Notes: a model not told the origin generated them from the sequence alone. 18,395 nt of DNA from Methanospirillum hungatei (GCF_020216685.1 NZ_JAIWNS010000038.1:1-18395); one strand, 5' to 3'. Shown: positions 8,142-15,056, counted from the stretch's first letter. Program-made: numbers and translations.

Positions 8142-8972
8142 ATGACTCCTGCTACTGAAAACCTTGAGCAACTGGTCCACATCATCCCAATCGGCTATGA
8201 GATAGACCGGGTGATCACCCCGTTCCAGGAGATAAAAGCCCACCGCGTCCACCTCATCTCGATGGATGACCTGACAAAATATGATAACCCAAACGAACAT
8301 GCACTGACATCCAGACAGCATGGGTTTGATGAGCGGAACCGTGCGATTCTGGAGAAGAAGGGGATAGAGGTGGAATTACACCGGATTGACATGTTTGACA
8401 TCATTGAAGTCATGAAGACTATCTCCGGGCTTATTGTCAAGGAGAAGAAGATGAGGAACCGCGTCTATGTCAATATGTCCGCCTGTGGAAAGATCGCCTG
8501 CGTCGGGGCCACCCTTGCTGCCATGATCCATAATGTCAGGTTATACTATGTCAGGGCCAGCCGGTACTCATCAACAAAGAAAGAACAGAATGAACACGGG
8601 CTGTCGATATGTGATGAGGTGAAGGTATGGCAGCTTGAGAATTTCAGGTTTGCACTCCCTGATGAATCATCACTCCTCCTTCTCAATTATCTTGCGAATA
8701 GTGATGATGTACTCTCCTGTGATGATCTCATCCGGTACCTCCATTCGATGCACGTTGACGGCTTTGAAGAGGATTACTGGAATTATGCATATGAAAAGAG
8801 GAGAAAAGTGCAGACCAGATACCTGATGAAACTGCAGAACCGGTACTTAAGTAAACTGGACGATGCCGGGTACATCAAACGAAAAAAGGTCGGCAGGAAT
8901 ACAGTGGTAAAACTGACCAAGACCGGAAGGTATGTTGCGGCTGTGAGCGGAATAGGTGGAGATACTCAGTAA
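8142..8972 (+). CDS. CARF domain winged-helix transcription regulator, HFX_2341 / Csa3-like family
   Basis: 276 residues. The N-terminal half is a Rossmann-like CARF domain. The first strand and loop are VHIIPIGYEIDRVITPF (~12-28), and a second ligand-pocket signature, VNMSACGKIACVGATLAAM (~110-128), matches the N-x-S-x-G-x-K element of Csa3-like and HFX_2341-type proteins. The C-terminal part (~172-276) is a winged helix: LLNYLANSDDVLSCDDLIRYL, then a charged helix EKRRKVQTRYLMKLQNRYL, then YIKRKKVGRNTVVKLTKTG as the wing. CARF domains generally bind cyclic oligoadenylates or related nucleotides, so this is likely a ligand-responsive DNA-binding protein. The start ATG has GGGTGA (8132-8137) 4 nt before it. 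It is divergent from the helicase-nuclease gene, with repeated operator-like sequence between them. No cas gene is in the window. The family call is confident; the ligand and targets are inference. Confidence 0.85.
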   Translation: MTPATENLEQLVHIIPIGYEIDRVITPFQEIKAHRVHLISMDDLTKYDNPNEHALTSRQHGFDERNRAILEKKGIEVELHRIDMFDIIEVMKTISGLIVKEKKMRNRVYVNMSACGKIACVGATLAAMIHNVRLYYVRASRYSSTKKEQNEHGLSICDEVKVWQLENFRFALPDESSLLLLNYLANSDDVLSCDDLIRYLHSMHVDGFEEDYWNYAYEKRRKVQTRYLMKLQNRYLSKLDDAGYIKRKKVGRNTVVKLTKTGRYVAAVSGIGGDTQ

Positions 8973-9034
8973 ATACACCCGGAACAGGACGGCCGATAAG
9001 AAGATAATTAATTCCTCTCATCTAAAAATTTCTG

Positions 9035-9589
9035 ATGAAAAAATTTCTTTCGCTCATGATTCTGTGTGTACTCATGATGGCAATTCACGGATCATCTGTC
9101 TGTTTCGCCGCCGAAACCCCACGGCTGGTAGATTATTCATTGGACCGGTTCAACAAGGCCCCTGACCTTGTCAACACCGAACTGGACCGTATGAATAAAT
9201 CACCGGTTCTGGTCGATACAGCACTGGATAGGTTTAATAAGACATCAAATCTGGTGGACACAGACCTTGAACGGTTCAATAAAACTCCTGAACTTGTGGA
9301 TACCAGACTTGATCGGCTGAATAAGGCACCTGTCTTTGTCAATACCGAACTGGATCGGTTTAATAAGACACCGCAACTGATAGATACAGAACTTGATCGG
9401 CTAAACAAAGCAATAGAACTTGTGAATACCGAACTGGACAGGTTTAATAAGACACCACAATTGATAGATACAGATCTCGATCGGTTAAACAAGGCAATGG
9501 AACTTGTGGATATCGAGCTGGATCGGTTTAATAAAAATTTTGATCTGGTTGATACTGAACTGGATCGGTTCAATAAGACCCCATACTGA
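9035..9589 (+). CDS. Secreted protein of eleven 14-residue tandem repeats
   Basis: 184 residues. A signal peptide (MKKFLSLMILCVLMMAIHG, with likely cleavage after Ala26 in CFAA) is followed by eleven perfect-length 14-residue units (residues 28-181) and a final TPY. The consensus is T-P-x-L-V-D-T-E-L-D-R-F-N-K. Every unit keeps L or F at position 4, L at 9, D or E at 10, R at 11, L, F or M at 12, and NK at 13-14; position 2 is often Pro. A plausible fold is an 11-residue amphipathic helix capped by TP, repeated to make a rod or solenoid, but no known family is recognised. There is no lipobox, so the mature protein should be free outside the membrane or cell-surface associated. No Shine-Dalgarno is seen; an AT-rich element near 9003-9014 lies about 25 nt upstream, fitting a leaderless transcript. 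Function unknown. Confidence 0.85.
   Translation: MKKFLSLMILCVLMMAIHGSSVCFAAETPRLVDYSLDRFNKAPDLVNTELDRMNKSPVLVDTALDRFNKTSNLVDTDLERFNKTPELVDTRLDRLNKAPVFVNTELDRFNKTPQLIDTELDRLNKAIELVNTELDRFNKTPQLIDTDLDRLNKAMELVDIELDRFNKNFDLVDTELDRFNKTPY
9116..9577 (+). repeat. 42-bp tandem coding repeat, 11 copies
   Basis: Eleven consecutive 42-bp units encode the 14-residue repeats with no length change. Many third positions differ between units (GAT/GAC, AAT/AAC, CTG/CTT/CTC), while the LDRxNK core is kept, which points to selection on the protein. Two adjacent 84-bp blocks, 9347-9430 and 9431-9514, are especially alike and alternate DRFNKT with DRLNKA units, suggesting a later duplication of a two-unit block. 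Confidence 0.85.
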
Positions 9590-9591
9590 TA

Positions 9592-9602
9592 ATTATTTTT
9601 TT
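9592..9602 (+). terminator. T-run terminator of the repeat-protein gene
   Basis: A run of seven T residues (9596-9602) follows the stop codon at 9587-9589. Oligo-T is sufficient for archaeal intrinsic termination. It lies inside the last codons of the convergent TPR gene, whose C-terminal IKK is encoded by the complementary A-run. Confidence 0.55.
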
Positions 9603-10732
9603 ATGAACCTGGTTCTCCACCCTTTTCTCATCTGAGGTTTATTCATCTTCAGATGTTCAGAAGGGATCAAGAGAGCCAGATTACCCATGGCGATCTTATT
9701 TCCAGGTTCAAGTGCCAGCACCCGCATCGACATCTCTCGTGACTTGTCGTTTTTGTCAAGGAACCGGTATAACGTTCCAAGGTTATTCAAACCGATAACA
9801 TAATCCGGTTTCAGCGCTACAGCACGCTCTAAATCCTTCAATGCTGCCTCAAATTTTTCCAGCTGCATATATGCAATTCCCCGGTTCCCAAGGGCAGTCA
9901 CATCCTCAGGATTATGCTTCAGGATCAATGTTAACCATTCAATCCCTTGGTTCCACTGACCCATCTTTATATAAGAAAGTGCAACTCCATGGAATGGACC
10001 AATATCTCCCTGAGAAAGGGAACATGATCTTTCATATGCCAGAGCAGCATCCCTGAATTTCCTGTTATGATAAAGGATATCCCCATAGGTTTTCCATGTC
10101 CCAGGAAGATGAGGGGAGATTTTTGTCGCCTGCGCTGCGGTCTTCTCTGACTCTTTTACCCTGTCCAGAGCATATAGTACCTCCGCTTTTGATGCCAGTA
10201 TCAAACCGTCATTTGGATACAACAAGAGGGCTTTTTCAAGATCCGAAAGGGCCTCTTTATACTTTCCAGACTCCTCAAGAATACAAGCCCGCCCCTGATA
10301 CCCCCTGGTGATATCAGGGTTATACTGAATTGCCTTTTCAAAGAAGGAAAGAGCCTCCTCTGATCTTCCCATGGAATGCAGCGTATACCCGAAGTTGACA
10401 AGTGCAAAATCATGGCGGGGATCTATCCGCAACGCCTGCTCCAATACCTCTATCGCCTCTGATGATCTCATAAGGCTGTTCAGACACGCAGCCTTTGTCG
10501 TCAGGGCATCCATGGACTCCGGATTTAGAAGGAGGATGTGATCCAATGTTTTCAATGATTCTTCGGGTTGATTATTAAACTGCTGAAGTACTGCTTTTTG
10601 ATATAAAAGTGATTCTGATGTAGGATCCTGGGAGAGTTCCTTATCTATGATAGCAAGAGCGCCACCAACATTTCCTTTCATCAGTTCCTTCTGAATAGTT
10701 TCAGGCCATTGAATTGAATAATAGATCTCCAT
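9593..10732 (-). CDS. TPR-repeat protein
   Basis: 379 residues made of about ten consecutive 34-residue tetratricopeptide units (about 10-360). Examples are SEAIEVLEQALRIDPRHDFA (~91-110), SEEALSFFEKAIQYNP (~123-138), YKEALSDLEKALLLYPND (~157-174) and FEAALKDLERAVALKPDY (~294-311). These carry the typical A-hydrophobic-P signature with Pro at position 32 of each unit. There is no signal peptide or transmembrane segment; a basic tail (MRKGWRTRFIKK) ends the protein. TPR superhelices hold partner proteins. Start ATG 10732 lies 10 nt after the TAG stop of the upstream oxidoreductase gene on the same strand, with only a weak purine-rich GAGAGAG as ribosome site, so the two are probably co-transcribed. 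Its 3' end is 3 nt from the end of the convergent repeat-protein gene. The specific partner is unknown; the oxidoreductase is the nearest candidate. Confidence 0.9.
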   Translation of the reverse strand: MEIYYSIQWPETIQKELMKGNVGGALAIIDKELSQDPTSESLLYQKAVLQQFNNQPEESLKTLDHILLLNPESMDALTTKAACLNSLMRSSEAIEVLEQALRIDPRHDFALVNFGYTLHSMGRSEEALSFFEKAIQYNPDITRGYQGRACILEESGKYKEALSDLEKALLLYPNDGLILASKAEVLYALDRVKESEKTAAQATKISPHLPGTWKTYGDILYHNRKFRDAALAYERSCSLSQGDIGPFHGVALSYIKMGQWNQGIEWLTLILKHNPEDVTALGNRGIAYMQLEKFEAALKDLERAVALKPDYVIGLNNLGTLYRFLDKNDKSREMSMRVLALEPGNKIAMGNLALLIPSEHLKMNKPQMRKGWRTRFIKK

Positions 10733-10742
10733 GTATCTCTCT

Positions 10743-12197
10743 CTAATAAACGAACTTCTTTCCGAGATCTGAACACATCTGTTTCACCGCTTTTCTCCCG
10801 CTCAGGACAGCTCCTGGTATTCCCCCGCCCGTGACAACCCACTGACCGGCCATGGAAAACCCGGAGAGACCGGGGAGTATCTGTGGCAGATCCAGGAAGA
10901 AGGAGTCAGGGGTGACCTGCCAGCCCTCATAACTTCCTTTCCAGTTCCCGGTATACCTGACAAAAGTCATGGGTGTTGCTACATCCATAATCTCACATCT
11001 TTCAGATAAATCTGGGTACTGCTGACATAAAAGGGTGAATACTTCTCTTCCGACATTATCCTTTTCTATCCGGTAGGTTTCACTTTGGTATGGCAACCGG
11101 TCCCAGTACGAGTAATCTGCAGTAATCCATGTCGTAATAACTCCTTTCCCTGGTGGATAGAGGGTGGGATCATGGACATGGTTCCTGTAACTGATGGTAT
11201 CCTGCTTCACTCCGGCAATCTCAACCGGATTGTCAAACAGTATGGTCAGATCCTTGGGGATATGGGAGAGATCTGTATTCAGCCCGAATGAGATGAAGAC
11301 GATCGGGGGGAATGGTTTCAGGTTCTGGTAATAGCCTCGGATGGTGTCATCACAGTATGCTCCCTTCAGCCAGTCAAAGATCGTGGTATGCCCGTCGGCA
11401 CAGGAGATGACGTAGTCAGCATACCGTTCTGTCCCGTCTGCAAGTCTGACCCCCTTTGCCCGGTTTTTTTCGGTGATGATTGCGGTTACCTTGCTCTTGT
11501 ACCGAATGGTCCCGCCAAGGTCCCGGTATCGTTTCTCAATTGCCTCTGCACATGGCAATGATCCTCCAATCGGATATCCGGCATTTTTTGCCCCCTGCAT
11601 AGCAAGACCCATAAGCGGAAAGAACATCGACTGCCCTTCCCATCCAAACCCTGCCGTGAGAAGATCTCGAAGTACCGGGCTTTTCACTTCTGACAGAACA
11701 TCATGAACCGTTGGCTTATACCGTTTCATCAGGCTGAAATAAGGGATATACCGGATGATATCAAGAATGGTCATGTCAACCGATGTCTCCATCCGGCTGA
11801 GTTTTTGGATATCCTTGCAGAGCCGGGAGATGAAGGGTTTGTCGTCCGGTGATATCCGGATCAGCTCCTCGTATAACCTCTCAGGATCCGTGTAGAGTGT
11901 TATCTCGTTCCCATGCCCATCACGAACAGTTGCCCATGAATCAGGATGATGAAACCTTCTGCCCTCCATCAGTCCGAGTTTGTCATAGACCTGGTACAGG
12001 GCAGTCCCTGGTTTTGAGCCGCAGAGCCAGTGGATACAGAGATCAAAGGTATACCCCTTCCGGTTCCACGCGGTACACAGGCCACCGGGGATTGTATGCA
12101 TCTCCAGGATCTCTGTCTCAAATCCGTTCATCCTGGCAAAACAGCCAGCAGAGAGCCCTGCCATCCCGCCACCGATAATCAGAACTGACGGAGCCAT
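10743..12197 (-). CDS. FAD-dependent phytoene desaturase / carotenoid isomerase-like oxidoreductase
   Basis: 484 residues. It starts with a Rossmann FAD-binding motif, VLIIGGGMAGLSAG (GxGxxG at residues 9-14), with the ribose-binding Glu32 in EILEM. Then comes GGLCTAWNRKGYTFDLCIHW (~38-57), typical of the CrtI/CrtISO/retinol saturase group. A C-terminal FAD segment, LSGFSMAGQWVVTGGGIPGA (~448-467), completes the fold. Length is normal for the family. Such enzymes desaturate, saturate or isomerise polyprenoid chains, and the substrate cannot be read from sequence. No other carotenoid gene is in the window, so in a methanogen the substrate may be an archaeal isoprenoid lipid or quinone-like compound rather than a carotenoid. 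It is the first gene of an apparent two-gene operon with the TPR protein. No Shine-Dalgarno is obvious before ATG 12197. Confidence 0.85.
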   Translation of the reverse strand: MAPSVLIIGGGMAGLSAGCFARMNGFETEILEMHTIPGGLCTAWNRKGYTFDLCIHWLCGSKPGTALYQVYDKLGLMEGRRFHHPDSWATVRDGHGNEITLYTDPERLYEELIRISPDDKPFISRLCKDIQKLSRMETSVDMTILDIIRYIPYFSLMKRYKPTVHDVLSEVKSPVLRDLLTAGFGWEGQSMFFPLMGLAMQGAKNAGYPIGGSLPCAEAIEKRYRDLGGTIRYKSKVTAIITEKNRAKGVRLADGTERYADYVISCADGHTTIFDWLKGAYCDDTIRGYYQNLKPFPPIVFISFGLNTDLSHIPKDLTILFDNPVEIAGVKQDTISYRNHVHDPTLYPPGKGVITTWITADYSYWDRLPYQSETYRIEKDNVGREVFTLLCQQYPDLSERCEIMDVATPMTFVRYTGNWKGSYEGWQVTPDSFFLDLPQILPGLSGFSMAGQWVVTGGGIPGAVLSGRKAVKQMCSDLGKKFVY

Positions 12198-12215
12198 ATG
12201 GTATAGGGATAGGTG

Positions 12216-12243
12216 ATGATGGATGATATTGGCTATGATGGAT
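12216..12243. repeat. Two 9-bp direct repeats in the oxidoreductase leader
   Basis: ATGATGGAT occurs at 12216-12224 and again at 12235-12243, 19 bp start to start, close to two helical turns. Both copies lie between the candidate promoter and the ATG at 12197. They could be a regulatory site, but simple ATG/GAT-rich sequence could also arise by chance. Confidence 0.3.
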
Positions 12244-12274
12244 ATGACTCAGTTCTCTATGTATTCAAAGGCCT

Positions 12275-12285
12275 GATAAATAAAA
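12275..12285 (-). promoter_or_regulatory. Candidate TATA box for the oxidoreductase-TPR operon
   Basis: On the minus strand this reads TTTTATTTATC. A transcript start about 25 nt downstream would fall near 12255 and give a leader of about 55 nt. The same T-rich stretch could also help end the upstream dehydrogenase transcript, whose stop codon is at 12304-12306. Confidence 0.35.
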
Positions 12286-12303
12286 GAGGGAATGGTTGGA
12301 CAA

Positions 12304-13509
12304 TCACCCGGTATACCTGACCAGATAAATCACCCCGTTCATATCATCAGAGATGAGCATTGATCCATCGGGAAGAATCTCAACATCGACCGGCCTTCCA
12401 TACACCTTCCCATCCCTTAGCCATCCTTCGATAAACGGCTGATAAGAGGTAGCAGTTCCATTCTGTATTGTGACCTCAGTGATCCTGTACCCGATAGGAT
12501 CTCGTCGGTTCCACGACCCATGCTCAGCAATGAAGATCGAACCTGCATACCTGTCAGGAAACATACCTCCCGGATAAAACCGCATCCCAAGTGAGGCAAC
12601 ATGCGGCCCAAGGTCCTGTGCCGGGGGCGTGCAATTCACGCAATTATCCGGAGCAACGGAGCCGAATTCAGGATCTGCAATATCTTGTCCATGGCGATAC
12701 GGATACCCAAAGAACATCCCCTTTTCAGGTGCATGATTCAGTTCATCAGGAGGGAGATCGTCACCGAGCATATCACGGCCATTATCCGTAAACCAGAGAT
12801 CACCAGTCCGGGGATCCCAGTCAAAGCCAACGGTGTTCCGGATTCCATGTGCAAAGATCTCACGATTGCTTCCATCAGGTCTCATCCGGTGAAGGGCAGC
12901 ATACCGATCATCGGGAGGGAGACAGATATTGCAGGGTGCACCTACCGGGATATAGAGCATCCCATCCGGACCAAATCTGATAAATTTCCACCCATGAGCA
13001 GGATCAGATGGAAATGCGGTGCTAATGATTACCGGTTCAGGAATCGTTGGAAGGGACGTCACAATACCAGGAAACTTGAGAATCCGGTGAATCTCTGCAA
13101 CATAGAGATCCCCATCGAGCAGGGCGACGCCATTCGGAGCATGAAGGCCGGTCGCAACCGGGATGAGCATCTCTGCAACGCCATCCTTATCAGTATCACG
13201 GACTGCATAGACCGAATCTCCCCTGGTACCGACAAAAAGAGTCCCATCAGGACTGTATGCAAGAGAGCGGGCACCCGGAATACCGGTCGCAAAAATGGAG
13301 ACAGAAAACCCTGGGGGGACAGAGAGCTGTCTGATTATATGGTCATACGAGCTGGTGGCAGACGTCCCGGCTCCCCCGGAGAAGAGGTTACTCTCACCTG
13401 ATCCTGCAGGATTTTGGAATACGGCTTGAGAGAAAAACAGGATACACAGGAGAACAAACCCGGCCAGGAGAATTACCAGGAATGTCCGCTCACGGATATG
13501 AGAGAACAT
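12304..13509 (-). CDS. Membrane-anchored glucose/sorbosone dehydrogenase-type beta-propeller protein
   Basis: 401 residues. An N-terminal hydrophobic segment (about 9-30, LVILLAGFVLLCILFF) serves as signal or membrane anchor, followed by a Ser/Gly-rich linker and a six-bladed propeller of the soluble PQQ-type glucose or L-sorbosone dehydrogenase group. Family marks include SVPPGFSVSIFATGIPGARS (~62-81), HAPNGVAL (~123-130), DPAHGWKFIRFGPDGMLYIP (~169-188), HGIRNTVGFDWDP (~221-233), FIAEHGSWNR (~326-335) and GRPVDVEILPDGSM (~371-384). An EF-hand-like DTDKDGVAE (~105-113) could bind calcium. Two cysteine pairs, CNIC (~193-196) and CVNC (~290-293), might form disulfides; there is no CxxCH heme site. 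It should act outside the cell membrane. Methanogens are not known to make PQQ, so the cofactor and sugar substrate are open. It lies downstream of a membrane 4Fe-4S protein on the same strand, 149 nt away, with its own leader. Confidence 0.82.
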   Translation of the reverse strand: MFSHIRERTFLVILLAGFVLLCILFFSQAVFQNPAGSGESNLFSGGAGTSATSSYDHIIRQLSVPPGFSVSIFATGIPGARSLAYSPDGTLFVGTRGDSVYAVRDTDKDGVAEMLIPVATGLHAPNGVALLDGDLYVAEIHRILKFPGIVTSLPTIPEPVIISTAFPSDPAHGWKFIRFGPDGMLYIPVGAPCNICLPPDDRYAALHRMRPDGSNREIFAHGIRNTVGFDWDPRTGDLWFTDNGRDMLGDDLPPDELNHAPEKGMFFGYPYRHGQDIADPEFGSVAPDNCVNCTPPAQDLGPHVASLGMRFYPGGMFPDRYAGSIFIAEHGSWNRRDPIGYRITEVTIQNGTATSYQPFIEGWLRDGKVYGRPVDVEILPDGSMLISDDMNGVIYLVRYTG

Positions 13510-13557
13510 ACACCGGTATCACACGGAGGGATAATCAAAATACCGGTTACCGGTGTA
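13509..13557. repeat. 10-bp inverted repeat with ACCGGT cores at the dehydrogenase start
   Basis: TACACCGGTA (13509-13518) and TACCGGTGTA (13548-13557) are exact reverse complements. A third TACCGGT lies at 13541-13547. One arm touches the start codon and supplies the GGTG ribosome-site sequence. The spacing of 29 nt suits either a long hairpin that would hide the start or a pair of protein sites. A TATA-like TTTTAAAAAAC lies just upstream on the minus strand, near 13570-13580. Confidence 0.45.
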
Positions 13558-13628
13558 CTCATTCTGAGTTTTTTAAAACTTCTGATGAGCTATCAGTGAC
13601 CAGACCGGTTAATTTCCCAAAGCCCCTT

Positions 13629-13644
13629 CCTGAAAAAAATCAGG
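13629..13644 (-). terminator. Hairpin and T-run after the 4Fe-4S gene
   Basis: CCTGA (13629-13633) and TCAGG (13640-13644) pair around an A/T loop; on the minus strand the loop is a T-run. It lies 15-30 nt past the stop codon of the NapH-like gene at 13659, as expected for a transcript end. Archaeal termination depends mainly on oligo-T, so the hairpin may be incidental. Confidence 0.4.
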
Positions 13645-13658
13645 GGAGATTGTCTTTT

Positions 13659-14411
13659 TCACCCGGTTATACTTTTTTTCCGGTCTGGCCTGCCAAAAGA
13701 GAACCTGATCACATCTTTAGGACAGGCATCAATACAGGCTCCGCACAGGATACATTCAGCCTGTTCCATCCGGCCCTGTTCGACCATGGAGAGGACATCA
13801 AGCGACTGGGAGCATTCCTTTGTGCACCGGCCACAGCTGATACAGTCTTCTGAATGAGCGGTCAGCTGAAGACCGGGAAGACCTATGGCATTCCGGATCT
13901 TCCTGCCGACGATCATAAGGACCGATATCGGACAGAAGAGATGGCACATCCCTCTTCTCCCAAGGAACAGTGCGATTGCCGTGATGATAAAGAGGATTAC
14001 AATAAACACGGTCAGTTCAATAGGGCCTGCTACCGAGAGGCCATTGGTTGTCTGATAGAATGGCTCAATTGAAGTTATCCCTCCTGCCCTGATGAAGAAG
14101 GCAAGCAGCATGAGGATCCAGAGGACAAAGAGTCCGTACCTGAACCGGTCTATCCAGGGGTTTGTTACCCGCTTTCCCTGCACCTCACGGGCCAGGTCCT
14201 GAAGAGAGCCAAAAGGACAGATCCACCCGCACCATAATCTTCCGCCTATCAGGGAAAACAGGAAGATAAAGGTGAATATGATGGCACTCCCGGTCACTAT
14301 TCCAGACGCGGCTCCTTCAATGATGAGAACCGGTGAGAGGTAAAAGAAAGTGACGGGGAGGAGGAGGAATGAGATCAGAAGGATCAGACGTCTGATTTTT
14401 TGCTGGTTCAT
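13659..14411 (-). CDS. NapH/NosR-like polytopic membrane protein with 4Fe-4S clusters
   Basis: 250 residues. Four transmembrane helices (about 8-28, 36-57, 93-110, 131-150) carry two CxxxCP motifs, CGWICP (61-66) and CHLFCP (156-161), characteristic of NapH/NosR/CcoG-type electron carriers. They are followed by two classic ferredoxin motifs for two [4Fe-4S] clusters: CISCGRCTKEC (190-200) and CILCGACIDACP (220-231). The clusters should face the cytoplasm and pass electrons to or from membrane or extracytoplasmic partners. The start is supported by GGTGGT just upstream. The gene follows the chagasin-like lipoprotein gene by 36 nt on the same strand, so co-transcription is likely. A role feeding or draining the nearby propeller dehydrogenase is possible but unproven. 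It is too short to be full NosR, which also has an FMN domain. Confidence 0.9.
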   Translation of the reverse strand: MNQQKIRRLILLISFLLLPVTFFYLSPVLIIEGAASGIVTGSAIIFTFIFLFSLIGGRLWCGWICPFGSLQDLAREVQGKRVTNPWIDRFRYGLFVLWILMLLAFFIRAGGITSIEPFYQTTNGLSVAGPIELTVFIVILFIITAIALFLGRRGMCHLFCPISVLMIVGRKIRNAIGLPGLQLTAHSEDCISCGRCTKECSQSLDVLSMVEQGRMEQAECILCGACIDACPKDVIRFSFGRPDRKKSITG

Positions 14412-14447
14412 ACACCACCCATTCTCAGTTTTTCAGGATCAGGCATG

Positions 14448-14942
14448 TTACTCTACCACACTGTATCGCTGGATATAGGTTGTATCTGCATCGGATGGTG
14501 GTTCCCAGGATCGGCGGTATACTCCGGTAAAGGTCTGGTCTCCAGGGGCAATGGCCTCAAGGGTCCACATATGCACCCCTCCGGCTCCAACAATCTGCTT
14601 ATTCTCAGGGCCGATGAAGGTGTCGTTCACTATGGCAAGACCTTCGGATACAGACACATTCCAGGTGTATCCGGTTGTCGGGTTCTCCTTTAACGTTACC
14701 TTGGTCATCTCTCCTACCTTCAGCTGGACAGGAGACTCGTTATCAGTCTTGTTCTGGAGCACGGCTATCTCCTCTTCAAAGGAAAGCGGGATATCAGGTT
14801 CAGATTCAGTGTCTGTCTCCGATGGAACCGGAGTATTCTCGGGCACTACAGGGTTTTGAGCAGGATTGCTGGAAGTTCCGGTGCATCCACAGATACATAC
14901 CGCTCCGGTCAGAAGCAGGATGATGAAAAGATACGAATTCAT
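14448..14942 (-). CDS. Chagasin-like (I42 family) cysteine protease inhibitor lipoprotein
   Basis: 164 residues. A hydrophobic signal (MNSYLFIILLLTGAV) ends in a lipobox-like ICGC with lipidated Cys20, followed by a Pro/Ser/Glu-rich linker (~21-60). The C-terminal domain has the three chagasin loops that enter the active cleft of papain-like proteases: NPTTGYTW (87-94), GAGGVHMW (119-126) and RRSWEP (143-148, the RPW loop with Ser replacing Pro). Strand patterns VQLKVGEMTKVTL and WTLEAIAPGDQTF fit the Ig-like barrel. Chagasins block papain-family proteases; a membrane-anchored version would protect the cell surface or regulate surface proteases. It is the first gene of a probable operon with the NapH-like protein. 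The fold assignment is strong; the inhibited protease is unknown and none is in the window. Confidence 0.88.
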   Translation of the reverse strand: MNSYLFIILLLTGAVCICGCTGTSSNPAQNPVVPENTPVPSETDTESEPDIPLSFEEEIAVLQNKTDNESPVQLKVGEMTKVTLKENPTTGYTWNVSVSEGLAIVNDTFIGPENKQIVGAGGVHMWTLEAIAPGDQTFTGVYRRSWEPPSDADTTYIQRYSVVE

Positions 14943-15056
14943 GTACTACATTCACTTCAGGGAGAGCAAAAATCTGTCGGTATCAGGAAGAGAGAAGAAA
15001 TAGGGTAAAACACGGGGGATGAACAGTGGATCAGATATTTGAAGATAGCACATGAC

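Noticed and set aside
9133..9573. Long minus-strand reading frame rich in Arg, Ser and Asn opposite the repeat-protein gene
   Set aside because: It is an automatic by-product of a 42-bp (multiple of three) coding repeat; it lacks a ribosome site and its composition is unnatural, while the plus frame has a signal peptide and conserved core.
12601..13401. 266-residue plus-strand frame opposite the propeller dehydrogenase
   Set aside because: The minus strand encodes a recognisable propeller with family motifs; the plus frame is Arg/Ile-rich without recognisable motifs and looks like a shadow.
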